The notes: generated by a model from the sequence alone, not told the origin. Shown: positions 7,779 to 17,690, counted from the first letter of the stretch. The stretch: 64,000 nt of DNA from Azospirillum sp. B21 (GCF_008364825.1 NZ_VTTO01000001.1:372001-436000), one strand, 5' to 3'. A program made the numbers and translations.

Positions 7779-10589
7779 TTGCCGGGCAGCAACGTCGTCA
7801 TCGTCGAATCGCCGGCCAAGGCGAAGACCATCAACAAGTATCTGGGCGACGACTACACCGTCATCGCCAGCTTCGGCCATGTCCGCGACCTTCCGGCGCG
7901 GGACGGTTCGGTGCGCCCGGATGAAGACTTCGCGATGGAATGGGAGCTGGGCGACCGCTCCAAGCGCCACATCGACGAGATCGCCAAGGCGGTGAAGTCG
8001 GCCGACCGCGTCTATCTCGCAACCGACCCGGATCGCGAGGGAGAGGCCATCGCCTGGCACCTGTCGGAGCTGCTGCGCGAAAAGCACCTGACCGACAATC
8101 GCGACGTCCAGCGAATCACCTTCAACGAGATCACCAAGAGCGCGGTGCAGGCCGCCATCGCCAACCCGCGCGACGTGTCGCGCGAACTGGTCGACGCCTA
8201 TCTGGCGCGCCGGGCGCTGGACTATCTGGTCGGCTTCACGCTGTCGCCGGTGCTGTGGCGCAAGCTGCCGGGGTCCAAGTCGGCCGGCCGCGTCCAGTCG
8301 GTGGCGCTGCGCCTGATCTGCGAGCGCGAGTCGGAGATCGAGGTCTTCAAGCCGCAGGAATACTGGTCGATCGCGGTCGGCTTCACCACGCCGGCCGGGG
8401 CCACCTTCACCGCGTCGCTGACCCAGCTGGACGGCAAGAAGCTCGACAAGTTCGGCCTTCCCAACCGCGAGGCGGCGGAAGCCGCGGTGGCGAAGATCCG
8501 CCCGCAGACCTTCGCCGTCTCGTCGGTGGAGCGTAAGCAGAGCCGCCGCAACCCGTCGCCGCCCTTCACCACTTCCACACTGCAGCAGGAGGCTTCGCGC
8601 AAGCTGGGCTTCGGCGCCACCCGCACCATGCGGACCGCGCAGAAGCTGTATGAGGGCGTGGACATCGGCGGCGAGACGGTCGGCCTCATCACCTATATGC
8701 GAACCGATGGCGTCAGCCTGTCGCAGGAAGCCATCGACGGCGCCCGCAGCCTGATCGGCTCCCAGTATGGCGAGCGCTACGTCCCGGCCCAGCCGCGCGT
8801 CTACAAGACCGCCGCCAAGAACGCCCAGGAGGCCCACGAGGCCATCCGGCCGACCGACCTGCAGCGCCGTCCGGACACGGTCTCCGCCTATCTGGAAGGG
8901 GACGAACTGCGGCTCTATGAACTGATCTGGAAGCGTACACTGGCCAGCCAGATGGAAAGCGCCGTTCTGGACCAGGTGGCGGTGGACATTGCCAGCCCGT
9001 CCAAGGACGTGGTGCTGCGCGCCACCGGCTCCATCGTCGTGTTCGACGGTTTCCTGAAGGTCTATCAGGAGGACCGCGACGACGCGGCCGAGGACGACCA
9101 GCAAGAGCGCCGCCTGCCGGCCATGGACCAGGGCGATGCCCTGGCCCGCGGCGACATCGCCCAGGACCAGCATTTCACCCAGCCGCCGCCGCGCTATTCC
9201 GAAGCCAGCCTCGTCAAGAAGCTGGAGGAGCTGGGGATCGGCCGGCCGTCCACCTACGCCTCGATCCTCCAGGTGCTTCAGGACCGCAATTACGTCCGGC
9301 TGGACAAGCGGCGCTTCATTCCGGAAGACCGCGGCCGGCTGGTGACCGCCTTCCTGGAGAATTTCTTCCACCGCTATGTGGAGTACAACTTCACGGCGGA
9401 GCTGGAGAACCAGCTGGACGAGATCTCCGACGGCAAGATCGACTGGAAGACCGTCCTGCGCGACTTCTGGACCGCCTTCGACGTGGCGGTGAACGGCACC
9501 AAGGATCTGACGATCACCCAGGTGCTGACCACGCTCGACAACGAGTTGGGCGCCCATTTCTTCCCCGCCGCCACCGAGGACGGCCACGACCCGCGGGTCT
9601 GCCCGGTCTGCCGCGAGGGGCGGCTGGGGCTGAAGCTGGGCAAGATGGGCGCCTTCATCGGCTGCTCGCGCTATCCGGAGTGCCGCTACACCCGGCCGCT
9701 GGCCGTCGCCAACGACGAGAACGGCGAGGCGCAGGAAGGCCCGCGCGAGCTGGGCAACGATCCGGAGACCGGTCTGCCGGTGACGGTTCGCCGCGGCCCC
9801 TACGGCGCCTACATCCAGCTCGGCCCGGCGCCCACCGTCGCCGCCCCGCCGGAGGAACCGGCCGTTGAGGAGCCCGCGGCAGACGGCAAGAAGCCCAAGG
9901 CGAAGAAAAAGAAGAAGGACGAGGCGCCGAAGCCCAAGCGGGTGTCGCTGCCCAAGGGCATGGCCGCGGCGGACGTCGATCTCGACACCGCGCTGAAGCT
10001 GCTGGCCCTGCCGCGGACCATCGGCAACCACCCGGAAACCGGCGAGGAGATCAGCGCCGGCATCGGCCGCTTCGGTCCCTACCTGAAGCATGGCAGCGTC
10101 TACAAGTCGCTGACGCCGGACGACGACGTGCTGACCATCGGCATCAACCGCGCCGTCGATCTGCTGGCCGGCGCGGCGAAGAAGGCATCGGCCCCGGCCA
10201 AGACGCTGGGCGATCACCCGAAGACCGGCAAGCCGATCACCATGGGCTCCGGCCGGTTCGGTCCCTATGTGAAGCATGCCAGCGTCTATGCCTCGATCCC
10301 GAAGGGGACCGAGCCGGACAGCGTCACGCTGGAACAGGCGCTGGAACTGATCGACGCCAAGGTCGCAAAGGACGCCGCCAAGAAGGGCAAGGCTCCGAAG
10401 GACGCCGAGCCGGCCAAGGCCGAGGGCACCGACGCGGAAAAGCCCGCCAAGGCGAAGGCCCCGGCAAAGACTGCGGCAAAGACCGCGGCGAAGAAGCCCG
10501 CCGCCAAGAAGGCGACCAAGGCCAAGGCCGCCAAGGATGCTCCGGCGGAGGCCGCCGCACCGAAGAAGAAGACCGCCAAGGCATCCTGA
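7779..10589 (+). CDS. topA: DNA topoisomerase I
   Basis: Type IA topoisomerase that relaxes negative supercoils through a transient 5'-phosphotyrosine link. The 936-residue product begins with the Toprim signature (VVIVESPAKAKTINKYLG). It has the active-site block LITYMRTDG with Tyr306 and one clear C4 zinc ribbon with Cys608, 611, 629 and 635. Two further repeats of the form GRFGPYLKHGSVYKSL / GRFGPYVKHASVYASI follow. The tail is a long Lys/Ala-rich, probably DNA-binding extension, seen in alphaproteobacterial TopA. The TTG at 7779 is chosen because it sits just before the Toprim domain with AAGGG eight bases upstream. Upstream codons overlap the end of dprA. Confidence 0.95.
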   Translation: MPGSNVVIVESPAKAKTINKYLGDDYTVIASFGHVRDLPARDGSVRPDEDFAMEWELGDRSKRHIDEIAKAVKSADRVYLATDPDREGEAIAWHLSELLREKHLTDNRDVQRITFNEITKSAVQAAIANPRDVSRELVDAYLARRALDYLVGFTLSPVLWRKLPGSKSAGRVQSVALRLICERESEIEVFKPQEYWSIAVGFTTPAGATFTASLTQLDGKKLDKFGLPNREAAEAAVAKIRPQTFAVSSVERKQSRRNPSPPFTTSTLQQEASRKLGFGATRTMRTAQKLYEGVDIGGETVGLITYMRTDGVSLSQEAIDGARSLIGSQYGERYVPAQPRVYKTAAKNAQEAHEAIRPTDLQRRPDTVSAYLEGDELRLYELIWKRTLASQMESAVLDQVAVDIASPSKDVVLRATGSIVVFDGFLKVYQEDRDDAAEDDQQERRLPAMDQGDALARGDIAQDQHFTQPPPRYSEASLVKKLEELGIGRPSTYASILQVLQDRNYVRLDKRRFIPEDRGRLVTAFLENFFHRYVEYNFTAELENQLDEISDGKIDWKTVLRDFWTAFDVAVNGTKDLTITQVLTTLDNELGAHFFPAATEDGHDPRVCPVCREGRLGLKLGKMGAFIGCSRYPECRYTRPLAVANDENGEAQEGPRELGNDPETGLPVTVRRGPYGAYIQLGPAPTVAAPPEEPAVEEPAADGKKPKAKKKKKDEAPKPKRVSLPKGMAAADVDLDTALKLLALPRTIGNHPETGEEISAGIGRFGPYLKHGSVYKSLTPDDDVLTIGINRAVDLLAGAAKKASAPAKTLGDHPKTGKPITMGSGRFGPYVKHASVYASIPKGTEPDSVTLEQALELIDAKVAKDAAKKGKAPKDAEPAKAEGTDAEKPAKAKAPAKTAAKTAAKKPAAKKATKAKAAKDAPAEAAAPKKKTAKAS

Positions 10590-10625
10590 CCGGGCGGAAG
10601 GCGGCGTATGGCGGGGACCTGAGCA

Positions 10626-12440
10626 ATGGCGACGATCCGTGAAGCCCTGCTTGCCGCCCTCGACCATCACGCCTCCGGTCGGCTGGATGCGGCGGCGACG
10701 CTTTACAGCCGCATCATCGAAGCGGATCACGGCCAGGCGGATGCCCACCATCTGCTCGGCGTCGCGTTGACGCAGATGGGGCGCGCAATCGATGCCGTCG
10801 CGTCCTTCCGAACGGCGATCCGTCTCGCACCGGAGCAGGCCTCCTTCCGGTCGAACGCCGGAAACGCCCTGAAGGCGCTCGGGCGGCAGGACGAAGCCCA
10901 GATTTTCTACCGCATGGCTCTTGCCCTGGAACCCGATCATCCGGATGCGCTGGGCAATCTCGCCGCCATGACCGCCGATCCGGCCGAAGCACTGGCCATC
11001 GCCCGCCGCAGCGGCCGTCTCGACCCGCTGAAGGAGGAGACGCCGTTCAATTGCGGCGTTCTACAGCGCCGGCTTGGACGCAAGGGCGAGGCGCTGGACA
11101 GCTTTCGCGCCTGCCTGCAGCTTTCGCCCGCGCATGCCGCCACCCTTCATGCGGCAGCCGAACTGCTGGAAACGGATCGGCCGGCCGAGGCGGCCGCCCT
11201 GTTCCTGCGGGTTGCCCGTCTGGTTCCGGATTCCTTCGGGTCCACCCTTCGCGCCGCCACGGCCCTCTCGCGATCCGGCGCGGTGGACGGAGCCATCGCC
11301 CTCCTCGACGATCTGGTCCGCAAGGTTCCGGATCTGGCCGAGGTCCATTTCAACCGCGCCGGCCTTCATCACGAATCGGGCAGTCTGGAGACCGCGTCCG
11401 CAGGCTACCGCCGGACTCTTGCGCTGGCGCCGGGCGATGCCGAGGCATGGTACAGCCTCGCGTCCGTCGAGAAGGACCGGCACCAGATGGATGCCGCGGT
11501 CAGGGGATACCGCCGGGCGCTGGCTGTCGATCCCTCCTTCCAGGCAGCCCAACTCGATCTGCGCGTCGTTCTCGGCCGACAATTTCCCGCCTGGCATTTC
11601 ACCATGCTGGCGGATCAGGCCCGTAACGCCGCCTACCAGCGTGCGATCGACGCAGCCGTGAAGCCCGGCATGATCGTCCTGGAGATCGGCACCGGTGCGG
11701 GCCTGCTCGCCCTGATGGCGGCCCGGGCCGGCGCCGCCCATGTCTACAGCTGCGAACTGTCGCGGCCGCTGGCGGAACTCGCGAGGGGAATCGTGTCCGA
11801 CAACGGCTTGTCGGACCGGATCACCATCATCAACAAGCGGTCGTCGGAACTGCGCGTCGGGATCGATCTTCCCGAACCGGCCGATCTGCTGATCTCCGAA
11901 ATCCTTGACGCCGGACTGCTGGGCGAGGGTGCCGCCGCAAGCGTGGCCAAGGCCGCGCGCGCCCTGGTGAAACCCGATGCCGTAATCCTGCCGCGAGGCG
12001 CGGTCATCAGGGCGATGCCGATCGAATGCCCCGCCTTGCGAAGCGCAAACCCGATCGGCACCATCGCCGGATTCGACCTGTCGCGGCTGGAGGCGTATCG
12101 CAATCCCTCCTACATGGTACTGGCGCTGAACGATCTGCCGCACCGGCCGCTGGCGCCGCCGACCGATGTCTGCTGGATCGACCTGCGCAATCCACCCGCG
12201 CATGGGCCGGTCGGGTCCGCCCGCCTTCCAATCGCCGCCGATGGTGCCTTGCACGCCATCGCCTTCTGGTTCGAACTGCACATCGACGACCACACGATGC
12301 TGTCCACCGCTCCGGGTTCGGAGTCGCGCCATTGGCAGCAGGCTTTGCAATTCCTGACGATCGACCGGCGGGTCCGGACTGGCGACATGGTCGAGGCCCA
12401 TCTGAGCTACATCGCCGGACGGCTTCACTTCTCGGTCTGA
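10626..12440 (+). CDS. TPR protein fused to a PRMT-like SAM-dependent methyltransferase domain
   Basis: Large 604-residue protein. Residues 1 to about 310 form tandem tetratricopeptide repeats starting MATIREALLAALDHHASGRL. The rest is a class I methyltransferase with the SAM-binding motif LEIGTGAG at 352-359 and an acidic post-motif (SCELSRPLAE). SEILDAGLLGE at 424-434 is a double-Glu loop (Glu425, Glu434) of the kind that grips the substrate arginine in protein arginine methyltransferases, most like the PRMT7/PRMT9 form. A beta-rich region follows (SRLEAYRNPSYM, then the IDLRNPP area). The TPR-then-PRMT layout matches eukaryotic PRMT9. Function is inferred: methylation of a protein arginine, or possibly another substrate. 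It lies 36 bases after topA and may be co-transcribed. Confidence 0.8.
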   Translation: MATIREALLAALDHHASGRLDAAATLYSRIIEADHGQADAHHLLGVALTQMGRAIDAVASFRTAIRLAPEQASFRSNAGNALKALGRQDEAQIFYRMALALEPDHPDALGNLAAMTADPAEALAIARRSGRLDPLKEETPFNCGVLQRRLGRKGEALDSFRACLQLSPAHAATLHAAAELLETDRPAEAAALFLRVARLVPDSFGSTLRAATALSRSGAVDGAIALLDDLVRKVPDLAEVHFNRAGLHHESGSLETASAGYRRTLALAPGDAEAWYSLASVEKDRHQMDAAVRGYRRALAVDPSFQAAQLDLRVVLGRQFPAWHFTMLADQARNAAYQRAIDAAVKPGMIVLEIGTGAGLLALMAARAGAAHVYSCELSRPLAELARGIVSDNGLSDRITIINKRSSELRVGIDLPEPADLLISEILDAGLLGEGAAASVAKAARALVKPDAVILPRGAVIRAMPIECPALRSANPIGTIAGFDLSRLEAYRNPSYMVLALNDLPHRPLAPPTDVCWIDLRNPPAHGPVGSARLPIAADGALHAIAFWFELHIDDHTMLSTAPGSESRHWQQALQFLTIDRRVRTGDMVEAHLSYIAGRLHFSV

Positions 12441-12496
12441 CCACGCCTGCCGCACAGACCGGGCGTCGGTCCGCACGGCTTGGCTCAGATGCATTC

Positions 12497-12519
12497 TCTA
12501 TTAAAATAATAGATTTTTT
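12497..12519 (+). terminator. AT-stem hairpin with T6 tract after the TPR-PRMT gene
   Basis: Perfect 7-bp inverted repeat TCTATTA / TAATAGA with a 3-base loop, directly followed by six T residues. The stem is weak because it is all A/T, but such a sequence is strikingly rare in this GC-rich DNA. It lies 57 bases beyond the upstream stop codon. Confidence 0.5.
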
Positions 12520-12666
12520 AAGGGTTATAGCAAAAACACCTGTTGAATTCCTCCTCCACCTGTCGTCTCATTGTCCCTGCCCTGCAGGTTCCCCGTGTCA
12601 CCCGCAGGCGCGGCGCGTTAAGCTGCCGGCGGTGCGCAACCAAAGGAATACGGGAGGACAACGACC

Positions 12667-13473
12667 ATGAGCGCCGCGCTTTCCACACACGATCCCCATG
12701 CCCCTCTGGTCCTGCGCGAGGATCGCGACGGGGTCGCCACGCTGACGCTGAACCGGCCGAAGGCGCGCAATGCGCTGTCGGTGGGGCTGATGGCGGCGCT
12801 GCAGGGCGCGCTGGACGCCATCCACGAAGATCGCTCCGTGCGCGCCGTGGTGCTGGCCGGAGCCGGCGGCGCCTTCTGTGCCGGGCATGACCTGAAGGAG
12901 ATGCGCGCCGCCCCGTCGCGCGAGCTGTACGAGGCGCTGTTCACCCAGTGCTCCCGCCTGATGCTGACGATCAACCGCATCCGCCAGCCGGTGATCGCCA
13001 AGGTCCGCGGCGTGGCGACCGCCGCCGGCTGCCAGCTGGTCGCCACCTGCGATCTCGCCTATTGCGAAGAGGAGGCGCGCTTCGCCACGCCGGGGGTGAA
13101 CATCGGGCTGTTCTGCTCGACGCCGATGGTGGCGCTGACCCGCGCGGTCGGGCGCAAGGCGGCGATGGAGATGCTGCTGCTGGGCGACCTGATCGATGCG
13201 GATGAGGCGGAGCGCATCGGCCTCGTCAACCGCGCGGTGCCGACCGACCAGCTGGACGAGGTGGTGGACAGCGTCGCGGCGAAGATCGCCTCCAAATCGC
13301 CGCTGACCCTCGCCACCGGCAAGGAAGCCTTCTACCGCCAGATCGAGTTGGATGCCGAAGGCGCCTACGCCTATGCGGCCAAGGTGATGACCGAGAACAT
13401 GATGGCGCAGGACGCCGCCGAGGGCATCGACGCCTTCCTGGGCAAGCGCACGCCCGTCTGGTGCGGTCGATGA
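12667..13473 (+). CDS. Crotonase-fold protein, ECHDC3-like
   Basis: 268-residue enoyl-CoA hydratase/isomerase superfamily member. The first oxyanion-hole segment GGAFCAGHDLKEM (70-82) is intact and the second is VATAAGCQLVA. In the usual catalytic region the sequence reads TPGVNIGLFCSTPMVALTRAVG. This matches the ECHDC3 subgroup and replaces the catalytic glutamates of true hydratases by Phe/Cys-type residues. Hydratase activity is therefore doubtful, although acyl-CoA binding is expected. The ATG at 12667 follows GGGAGGAC. Its stop overlaps the start of the CoA-binding protein gene (ATGA), and an O-acetylhomoserine sulfhydrylase follows, so the three are probably one operon. Confidence 0.88.
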   Translation: MSAALSTHDPHAPLVLREDRDGVATLTLNRPKARNALSVGLMAALQGALDAIHEDRSVRAVVLAGAGGAFCAGHDLKEMRAAPSRELYEALFTQCSRLMLTINRIRQPVIAKVRGVATAAGCQLVATCDLAYCEEEARFATPGVNIGLFCSTPMVALTRAVGRKAAMEMLLLGDLIDADEAERIGLVNRAVPTDQLDEVVDSVAAKIASKSPLTLATGKEAFYRQIELDAEGAYAYAAKVMTENMMAQDAAEGIDAFLGKRTPVWCGR

Positions 13474-13991
13474 GCGGGCAGAAGATCACCGAGCCGGCCG
13501 ACTACACCGACGCGTTCCTGCGCGGCGTGCTGGAAACCACGAAGAGCATCGCCGTGGTGGGGGCCAGCGCCGACCCGGTGAAGGCCAGCTTCTTCGTGAT
13601 GAAGTACCTGCGCGACAAGGGCTACACGGTAATCCCGGTCAACCCGAAGATGGCCGGCCAGACCATCCTCGGCCTGCCGGTCTATGCCAGCCTCAAGGAT
13701 CTGCCGGAGCCGCCGGACATGGTCGACGTCTTCCGCAACTCCGCCGCCGCCGGCGGGGTGACGGACGAGGCCATCGCGGCGGGCGCCAAGGTGGTGTGGA
13801 TGCAGCTGGGCGTCCGCAACGACGAGGCGGCGGCGCGGGCGCAGGCCGCCGGACTGACCGTGGTGATGGACCGTTGCCCCAAGATGGAAATCCAGCGCCT
13901 GTACGGCGAGATCGGCCGGATCGGGATCAATTCCAATGTGCTGGTGACGCGCCGTATGGCACCGACGAAATCGTTCAAAAAGCTGATCTGA
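13470..13991 (+). CDS. CoA-binding domain protein (YccU family)
   Basis: 173-residue single-domain Rossmann-fold protein with the CoA-binding signature IAVVGASADPVKASFFVMKY, followed by GYTVIPVNPK and the MVDVFRN segment. It resembles the CoA-binding domain of succinyl-CoA ligase alpha subunits without the ligase part. The precise biochemical role of this family is not settled. The ATG at 13470 overlaps the stop of the upstream crotonase gene by four bases, giving translational coupling; an in-frame GTG at 13461 is less likely. metY-type sulfhydrylase follows after 21 bases, the arrangement suggesting a link between acyl-CoA and sulfur amino-acid metabolism. Confidence 0.88.
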   Translation: MSGQKITEPADYTDAFLRGVLETTKSIAVVGASADPVKASFFVMKYLRDKGYTVIPVNPKMAGQTILGLPVYASLKDLPEPPDMVDVFRNSAAAGGVTDEAIAAGAKVVWMQLGVRNDEAAARAQAAGLTVVMDRCPKMEIQRLYGEIGRIGINSNVLVTRRMAPTKSFKKLI

Positions 13992-14012
13992 AAAACTGGG
14001 GGAATCACACAG

Positions 14013-15308
14013 ATGACTGAGCAGAAGAGCTTCGGCTTCGAGACCCGTGCCATCCATGCCGGCGCCGCACCCGACCCGGCGACGGGCGCCCGGCAGACGC
14101 CGATCTACCAGACCACCAGCTTTGTCTTCGACGATGTCGACGACGCCGCCTCGCTGTTCAACCTGCAGAAGGTCGGCTTCATCTATTCCCGCCTGACCAA
14201 CCCGACGGTGGCGGTGCTGGAAGAGCGGCTGGCGAACCTGGAAGGCGGCGCCGGCGCCACCGCGACCTCGTCCGGCCATGCCGCGCAACTGCTGGCCCTG
14301 TTCCCGCTGATGGCGCCCGGCGACCACATCGTCGCGTCGAAGAAGCTCTATGGCGGCTCGCTGAACCAGCTCGGCATCAGCTTCCCCCGCGCCTTCGGCT
14401 GGCAGCCGAGCTTCGTCGACACCGACACCGTCGACAACGTCAAGGCGGCGCTGACCGAGAAGACCAAGGCGATCTTCGTCGAAAGCCTCGCCAACCCCGG
14501 CGGCGTGGTGACGGACATCGAGGCCATCGCCAAGATCGCCGACGATGCCGGCATCCCGCTGATCGTCGACAACACGCTGGCCACCCCCTACCTGATCAAC
14601 CCGATCCAGTGGGGCGCCACGCTGGTGGTGCATTCGACCACCAAGTTCCTGTCCGGCAACGGCACCTCGGTCGGCGGCGTGGTGGTGGACAGCGGCAAGT
14701 TCGACTGGAGCAAGTCCGGCAAGTTCCCGGCGCTGAGCGAGCCCGACCCCGGCTATCACGGCCTGCGCTTCCACGAGACCTTCGGCCATCTGGCCTTCAC
14801 CATCCACGGCCATGCCGTGGGCCTGCGCGACCTGGGGCCGAGCCAGGCGCCGATGAACGCCTTCCTGACGCTGAACGGCATCGAAACCCTGCCGCTGCGC
14901 ATGCAGCGCCACGCCGACAGCGCGCTGAAAGTGGCGCAGTTCCTGGAAAGCCATCCGGCGGTCAGCTGGGTCAGCTATGCCGGGCTGGACTCGTCGAAGT
15001 ACCGTGATCTCGCGAAGAAGTACCTGCCGCGCGGCGCCGGTGCGGTGCTGACCTTCGGCGTCAAGGGCGGTTTCGAGGCCGGCGTGAAGGTGGTGGAGAG
15101 CGTGGAGCTGTTCAGCCACCTCGCCAACATCGGCGATGCCCGGTCGCTGATCATCCACCCGTCCTCGACCACCCACCGCCAGCTGTCGGCGGAAGCCCAG
15201 GCCTCGGCCGGCGCCGGTCCCGAGGTGATCCGCCTGTCCATCGGGCTGGAGACGGCGGAGGACATCATCGCCGATCTGGATCAGGCGCTGAACAAGACGA
15301 TTGCGTGA
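14013..15308 (+). CDS. metY: O-acetylhomoserine sulfhydrylase (aminocarboxypropyltransferase)
   Basis: PLP-dependent Cys/Met metabolism enzyme that makes homocysteine, or methionine with methanethiol, from O-acetylhomoserine and sulfide. The 431-residue length fits the MetY group and is longer than MetB/MetC (about 390). Visible are FETRAIHAGAAPDPATGARQ at the N-terminus, QTTSFVF, the substrate-binding YSRLTNPTVAVLE, VDNTLATPYL and the PLP-lysine block HSTTKFLSGNG with Lys211. The C-terminal domain includes SLIIHPSSTTHRQL. The start at 14013 is 21 bases after the CoA-binding protein gene, with a GGGGGA sequence upstream. It is probably the last gene of the operon, since a GC-rich hairpin follows. 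The symbol rests on family length and motif resemblance. Confidence 0.93.
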   Translation: MTEQKSFGFETRAIHAGAAPDPATGARQTPIYQTTSFVFDDVDDAASLFNLQKVGFIYSRLTNPTVAVLEERLANLEGGAGATATSSGHAAQLLALFPLMAPGDHIVASKKLYGGSLNQLGISFPRAFGWQPSFVDTDTVDNVKAALTEKTKAIFVESLANPGGVVTDIEAIAKIADDAGIPLIVDNTLATPYLINPIQWGATLVVHSTTKFLSGNGTSVGGVVVDSGKFDWSKSGKFPALSEPDPGYHGLRFHETFGHLAFTIHGHAVGLRDLGPSQAPMNAFLTLNGIETLPLRMQRHADSALKVAQFLESHPAVSWVSYAGLDSSKYRDLAKKYLPRGAGAVLTFGVKGGFEAGVKVVESVELFSHLANIGDARSLIIHPSSTTHRQLSAEAQASAGAGPEVIRLSIGLETAEDIIADLDQALNKTIA

Positions 15309-15322
15309 GGACTCGCCGGGGA

Positions 15323-15345
15323 GCGCGCCGGGAGGACCGGCGCGC
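15323..15345 (+). terminator. GC-rich hairpin after the metY-type gene
   Basis: Perfect 9-bp stem GCGCGCCGG / CCGGCGCGC with loop GAGGA, and further G/C pairing outside it. It starts 15 bases after the stop codon. There is no T tract, so this may be an RNA-stabilising 3' end or a Rho-assisted terminator. Confidence 0.5.
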
Positions 15346-15370
15346 CCCAACGGCGGACAGGTAGGTTCGT

Positions 15371-15385
15371 AATGACATTGTCATT
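15371..15385 (+). promoter_or_regulatory. Palindromic operator candidate upstream of the DUF1778-GNAT pair
   Basis: AATGACATTGTCATT is a perfect 7-bp inverted repeat around a single central T, 41 bases before the antitoxin ATG. TTGTCA at 15378-15383, inside the palindrome, could be a -35 element. Ribbon-helix-helix antitoxins usually repress their own promoter at such short palindromes, so autoregulation by the DUF1778 protein is the natural reading. Confidence 0.6.
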
Positions 15386-15425
15386 GCGCTGTGGCAGGCT
15401 GTCTCCCTAACCGGAGGTGGCCGCC

Positions 15426-16210
<785 letters not shown>

Positions 16211-16216
16211 CGCACT

Positions 16217-17458
16217 TCACTCCGCCGCCGGCAAGGGGGCCGCCACCGGTTCGGCCTTGCGGCGGTCGTCGGGCAGCAGCAGGGCGGCGGCGAAGGCTAG
16301 GGCCGCCAGCGCCGACAGGGTCAGGTAGAGCATGGTGAACTCGCCGGTGCGCTCATAGACCCAGGCAACCAGTTGAACCGCCAGCGGACCGGCGCCGAAG
16401 GACAGGATGTATTTGGCGCCGAAGGCCAACCCGCGATGCTTGTCCGGGGTGTAGCGCGCCAGCAGCATGTTCTCCGCCGGGATCTGCGTCTGCGAGGCGA
16501 TGACGACCATCGCGGCCGCGGCCACCAGCGGCAGGTCGGCCAGGACGGAAACCGCGGCCATCATCGGGATCTGGACCAGCAGGCAGAGCATATAGACGCG
16601 CTTCAGCGAATGGCGGTCGGCCAGCACGCCGCCGATCATCTGCGGCAGGGCCGCGATCAGGTAGACCGCCGTCACCAGCCCGCCGACCCCCAGCGTTCCG
16701 CTGCCGAGCCAGCCGCCCAGCCGCGCCTCGAACAGCTTGGGCAGCACGACCTGCATGGCGTTGAAGATCAGCCCGGCGCAGACCATGGTCAGCGACAGCA
16801 CGAAGAAGGCGCGCACCACGTCGCCGCGCGACGGCTTGGGCTGCGGCTTCACGTCGGCATGGCGGTCCTGGACGATGCCGCTCATGATCAGCAGGGCCAG
16901 GGCGGCACCCATCACGAGGCAGATGGCGCCGGGGATGATGAAGGCCATGCGCCAGTTCAGCCACTCCGTCAGACTACCGGCGACGATGGCGGCGGTGGCG
17001 ACGCCGAAGGTGCCGAACAGGCCGAGCCAGCCCATCGCCTTGCCGCGATTCTCGGCATTCGCCATCATCCAGGCCATGCCGACGGGGTGGTAGATCGATG
17101 CCCCCAGCCCCAGCAGGGCCAGCGACCACATCAGCATCTCCGGCCCATCCGACAGGCCCGCCATCACCGCCCCGCCGCCGGTCATCAGGTAAAAGACCGC
17201 CATCATGCCGGCCGAACTCCAGCGGTCGCCCAGCCAGCCGGCCAGCGGCGCCCCCAGCCCGATCATGAAGGCCCCCAGCGTCCACAGCCGGATCAGTTCG
17301 TCATAGGAGAGCTTCCATTCGGTTTCCAGCGCCAGCACGATGGTCAGGAACAGCGCCGACACGATGTGCATCAGCGTGTGCCCGACCCAGGCGAAGCCGA
17401 CCGACAGACGGGCCGAGGTCGGCGACGGCAGGGCGGCGCTGGCGGATGGATGACTCAT
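16217..17458 (-). CDS. MFS transporter, fosmidomycin-resistance (Fsr)-like
   Basis: 413-residue major facilitator with about twelve hydrophobic helices in two halves separated by a charged central loop (MSGIVQDRHADVKPQPKPSR). The inter-helix motif-A region GAPLAGWLGDRWSSAGMM and its C-half counterpart GGVLADRHSLKR are visible. The HPVGMAWM segment resembles the Fsr drug/efflux group. The likely role is proton-driven efflux of a small molecule; the substrate is unknown. It starts at the ATG at 17458, divergent from the TumE-type gene and convergent with the GNAT toxin. It is thus enclosed by two toxin-antitoxin-like pairs. Confidence 0.88.
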   Translation of the reverse strand: MSHPSASAALPSPTSARLSVGFAWVGHTLMHIVSALFLTIVLALETEWKLSYDELIRLWTLGAFMIGLGAPLAGWLGDRWSSAGMMAVFYLMTGGGAVMAGLSDGPEMLMWSLALLGLGASIYHPVGMAWMMANAENRGKAMGWLGLFGTFGVATAAIVAGSLTEWLNWRMAFIIPGAICLVMGAALALLIMSGIVQDRHADVKPQPKPSRGDVVRAFFVLSLTMVCAGLIFNAMQVVLPKLFEARLGGWLGSGTLGVGGLVTAVYLIAALPQMIGGVLADRHSLKRVYMLCLLVQIPMMAAVSVLADLPLVAAAAMVVIASQTQIPAENMLLARYTPDKHRGLAFGAKYILSFGAGPLAVQLVAWVYERTGEFTMLYLTLSALAALAFAAALLLPDDRRKAEPVAAPLPAAE

Positions 17459-17650
17459 CGAACGTCTCCGGCCCCGGATTTGTCCTCACGGGGGAATGTT
17501 TCACGGGCAAGCGAAGGGCAAAGGCTGGCACGGGATGGTTGAGCCGTCCAATGCGCCTGCCTCATGGCGGGCATGTCTGCCTGAATCAGAGGACGGTTTC
17601 CCAGCACGCATGTTCAGCAGCGAGCCGCCTGATGTGAGAATCCGCCATAT

Positions 17651-17685
17651 GTGACTTCACCACATCGCAGGATGTCGCCTATATT
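17651..17685 (+). promoter_or_regulatory. Promoter and operator candidate for the TumE-type pair
   Basis: TTCACC at 17656-17661 (4 of 6 consensus) and TATATT at 17680-17685 (5 of 6) are 18 bases apart. Transcription would start at about the first base of the ATG at 17691. The -35 overlaps the small palindrome GTGACTTCAC (17651-17660), a plausible operator for the HTH partner. Confidence 0.5.
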
Positions 17686-17690
17686 GAAGC

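Noticed and set aside
7608..10940. Minus-strand ORF of about 1100 codons opposite topA
   Set aside because: Antisense shadow; topA on the plus strand has all catalytic motifs, while this frame has repetitive Arg/Gly/His composition and no family features.
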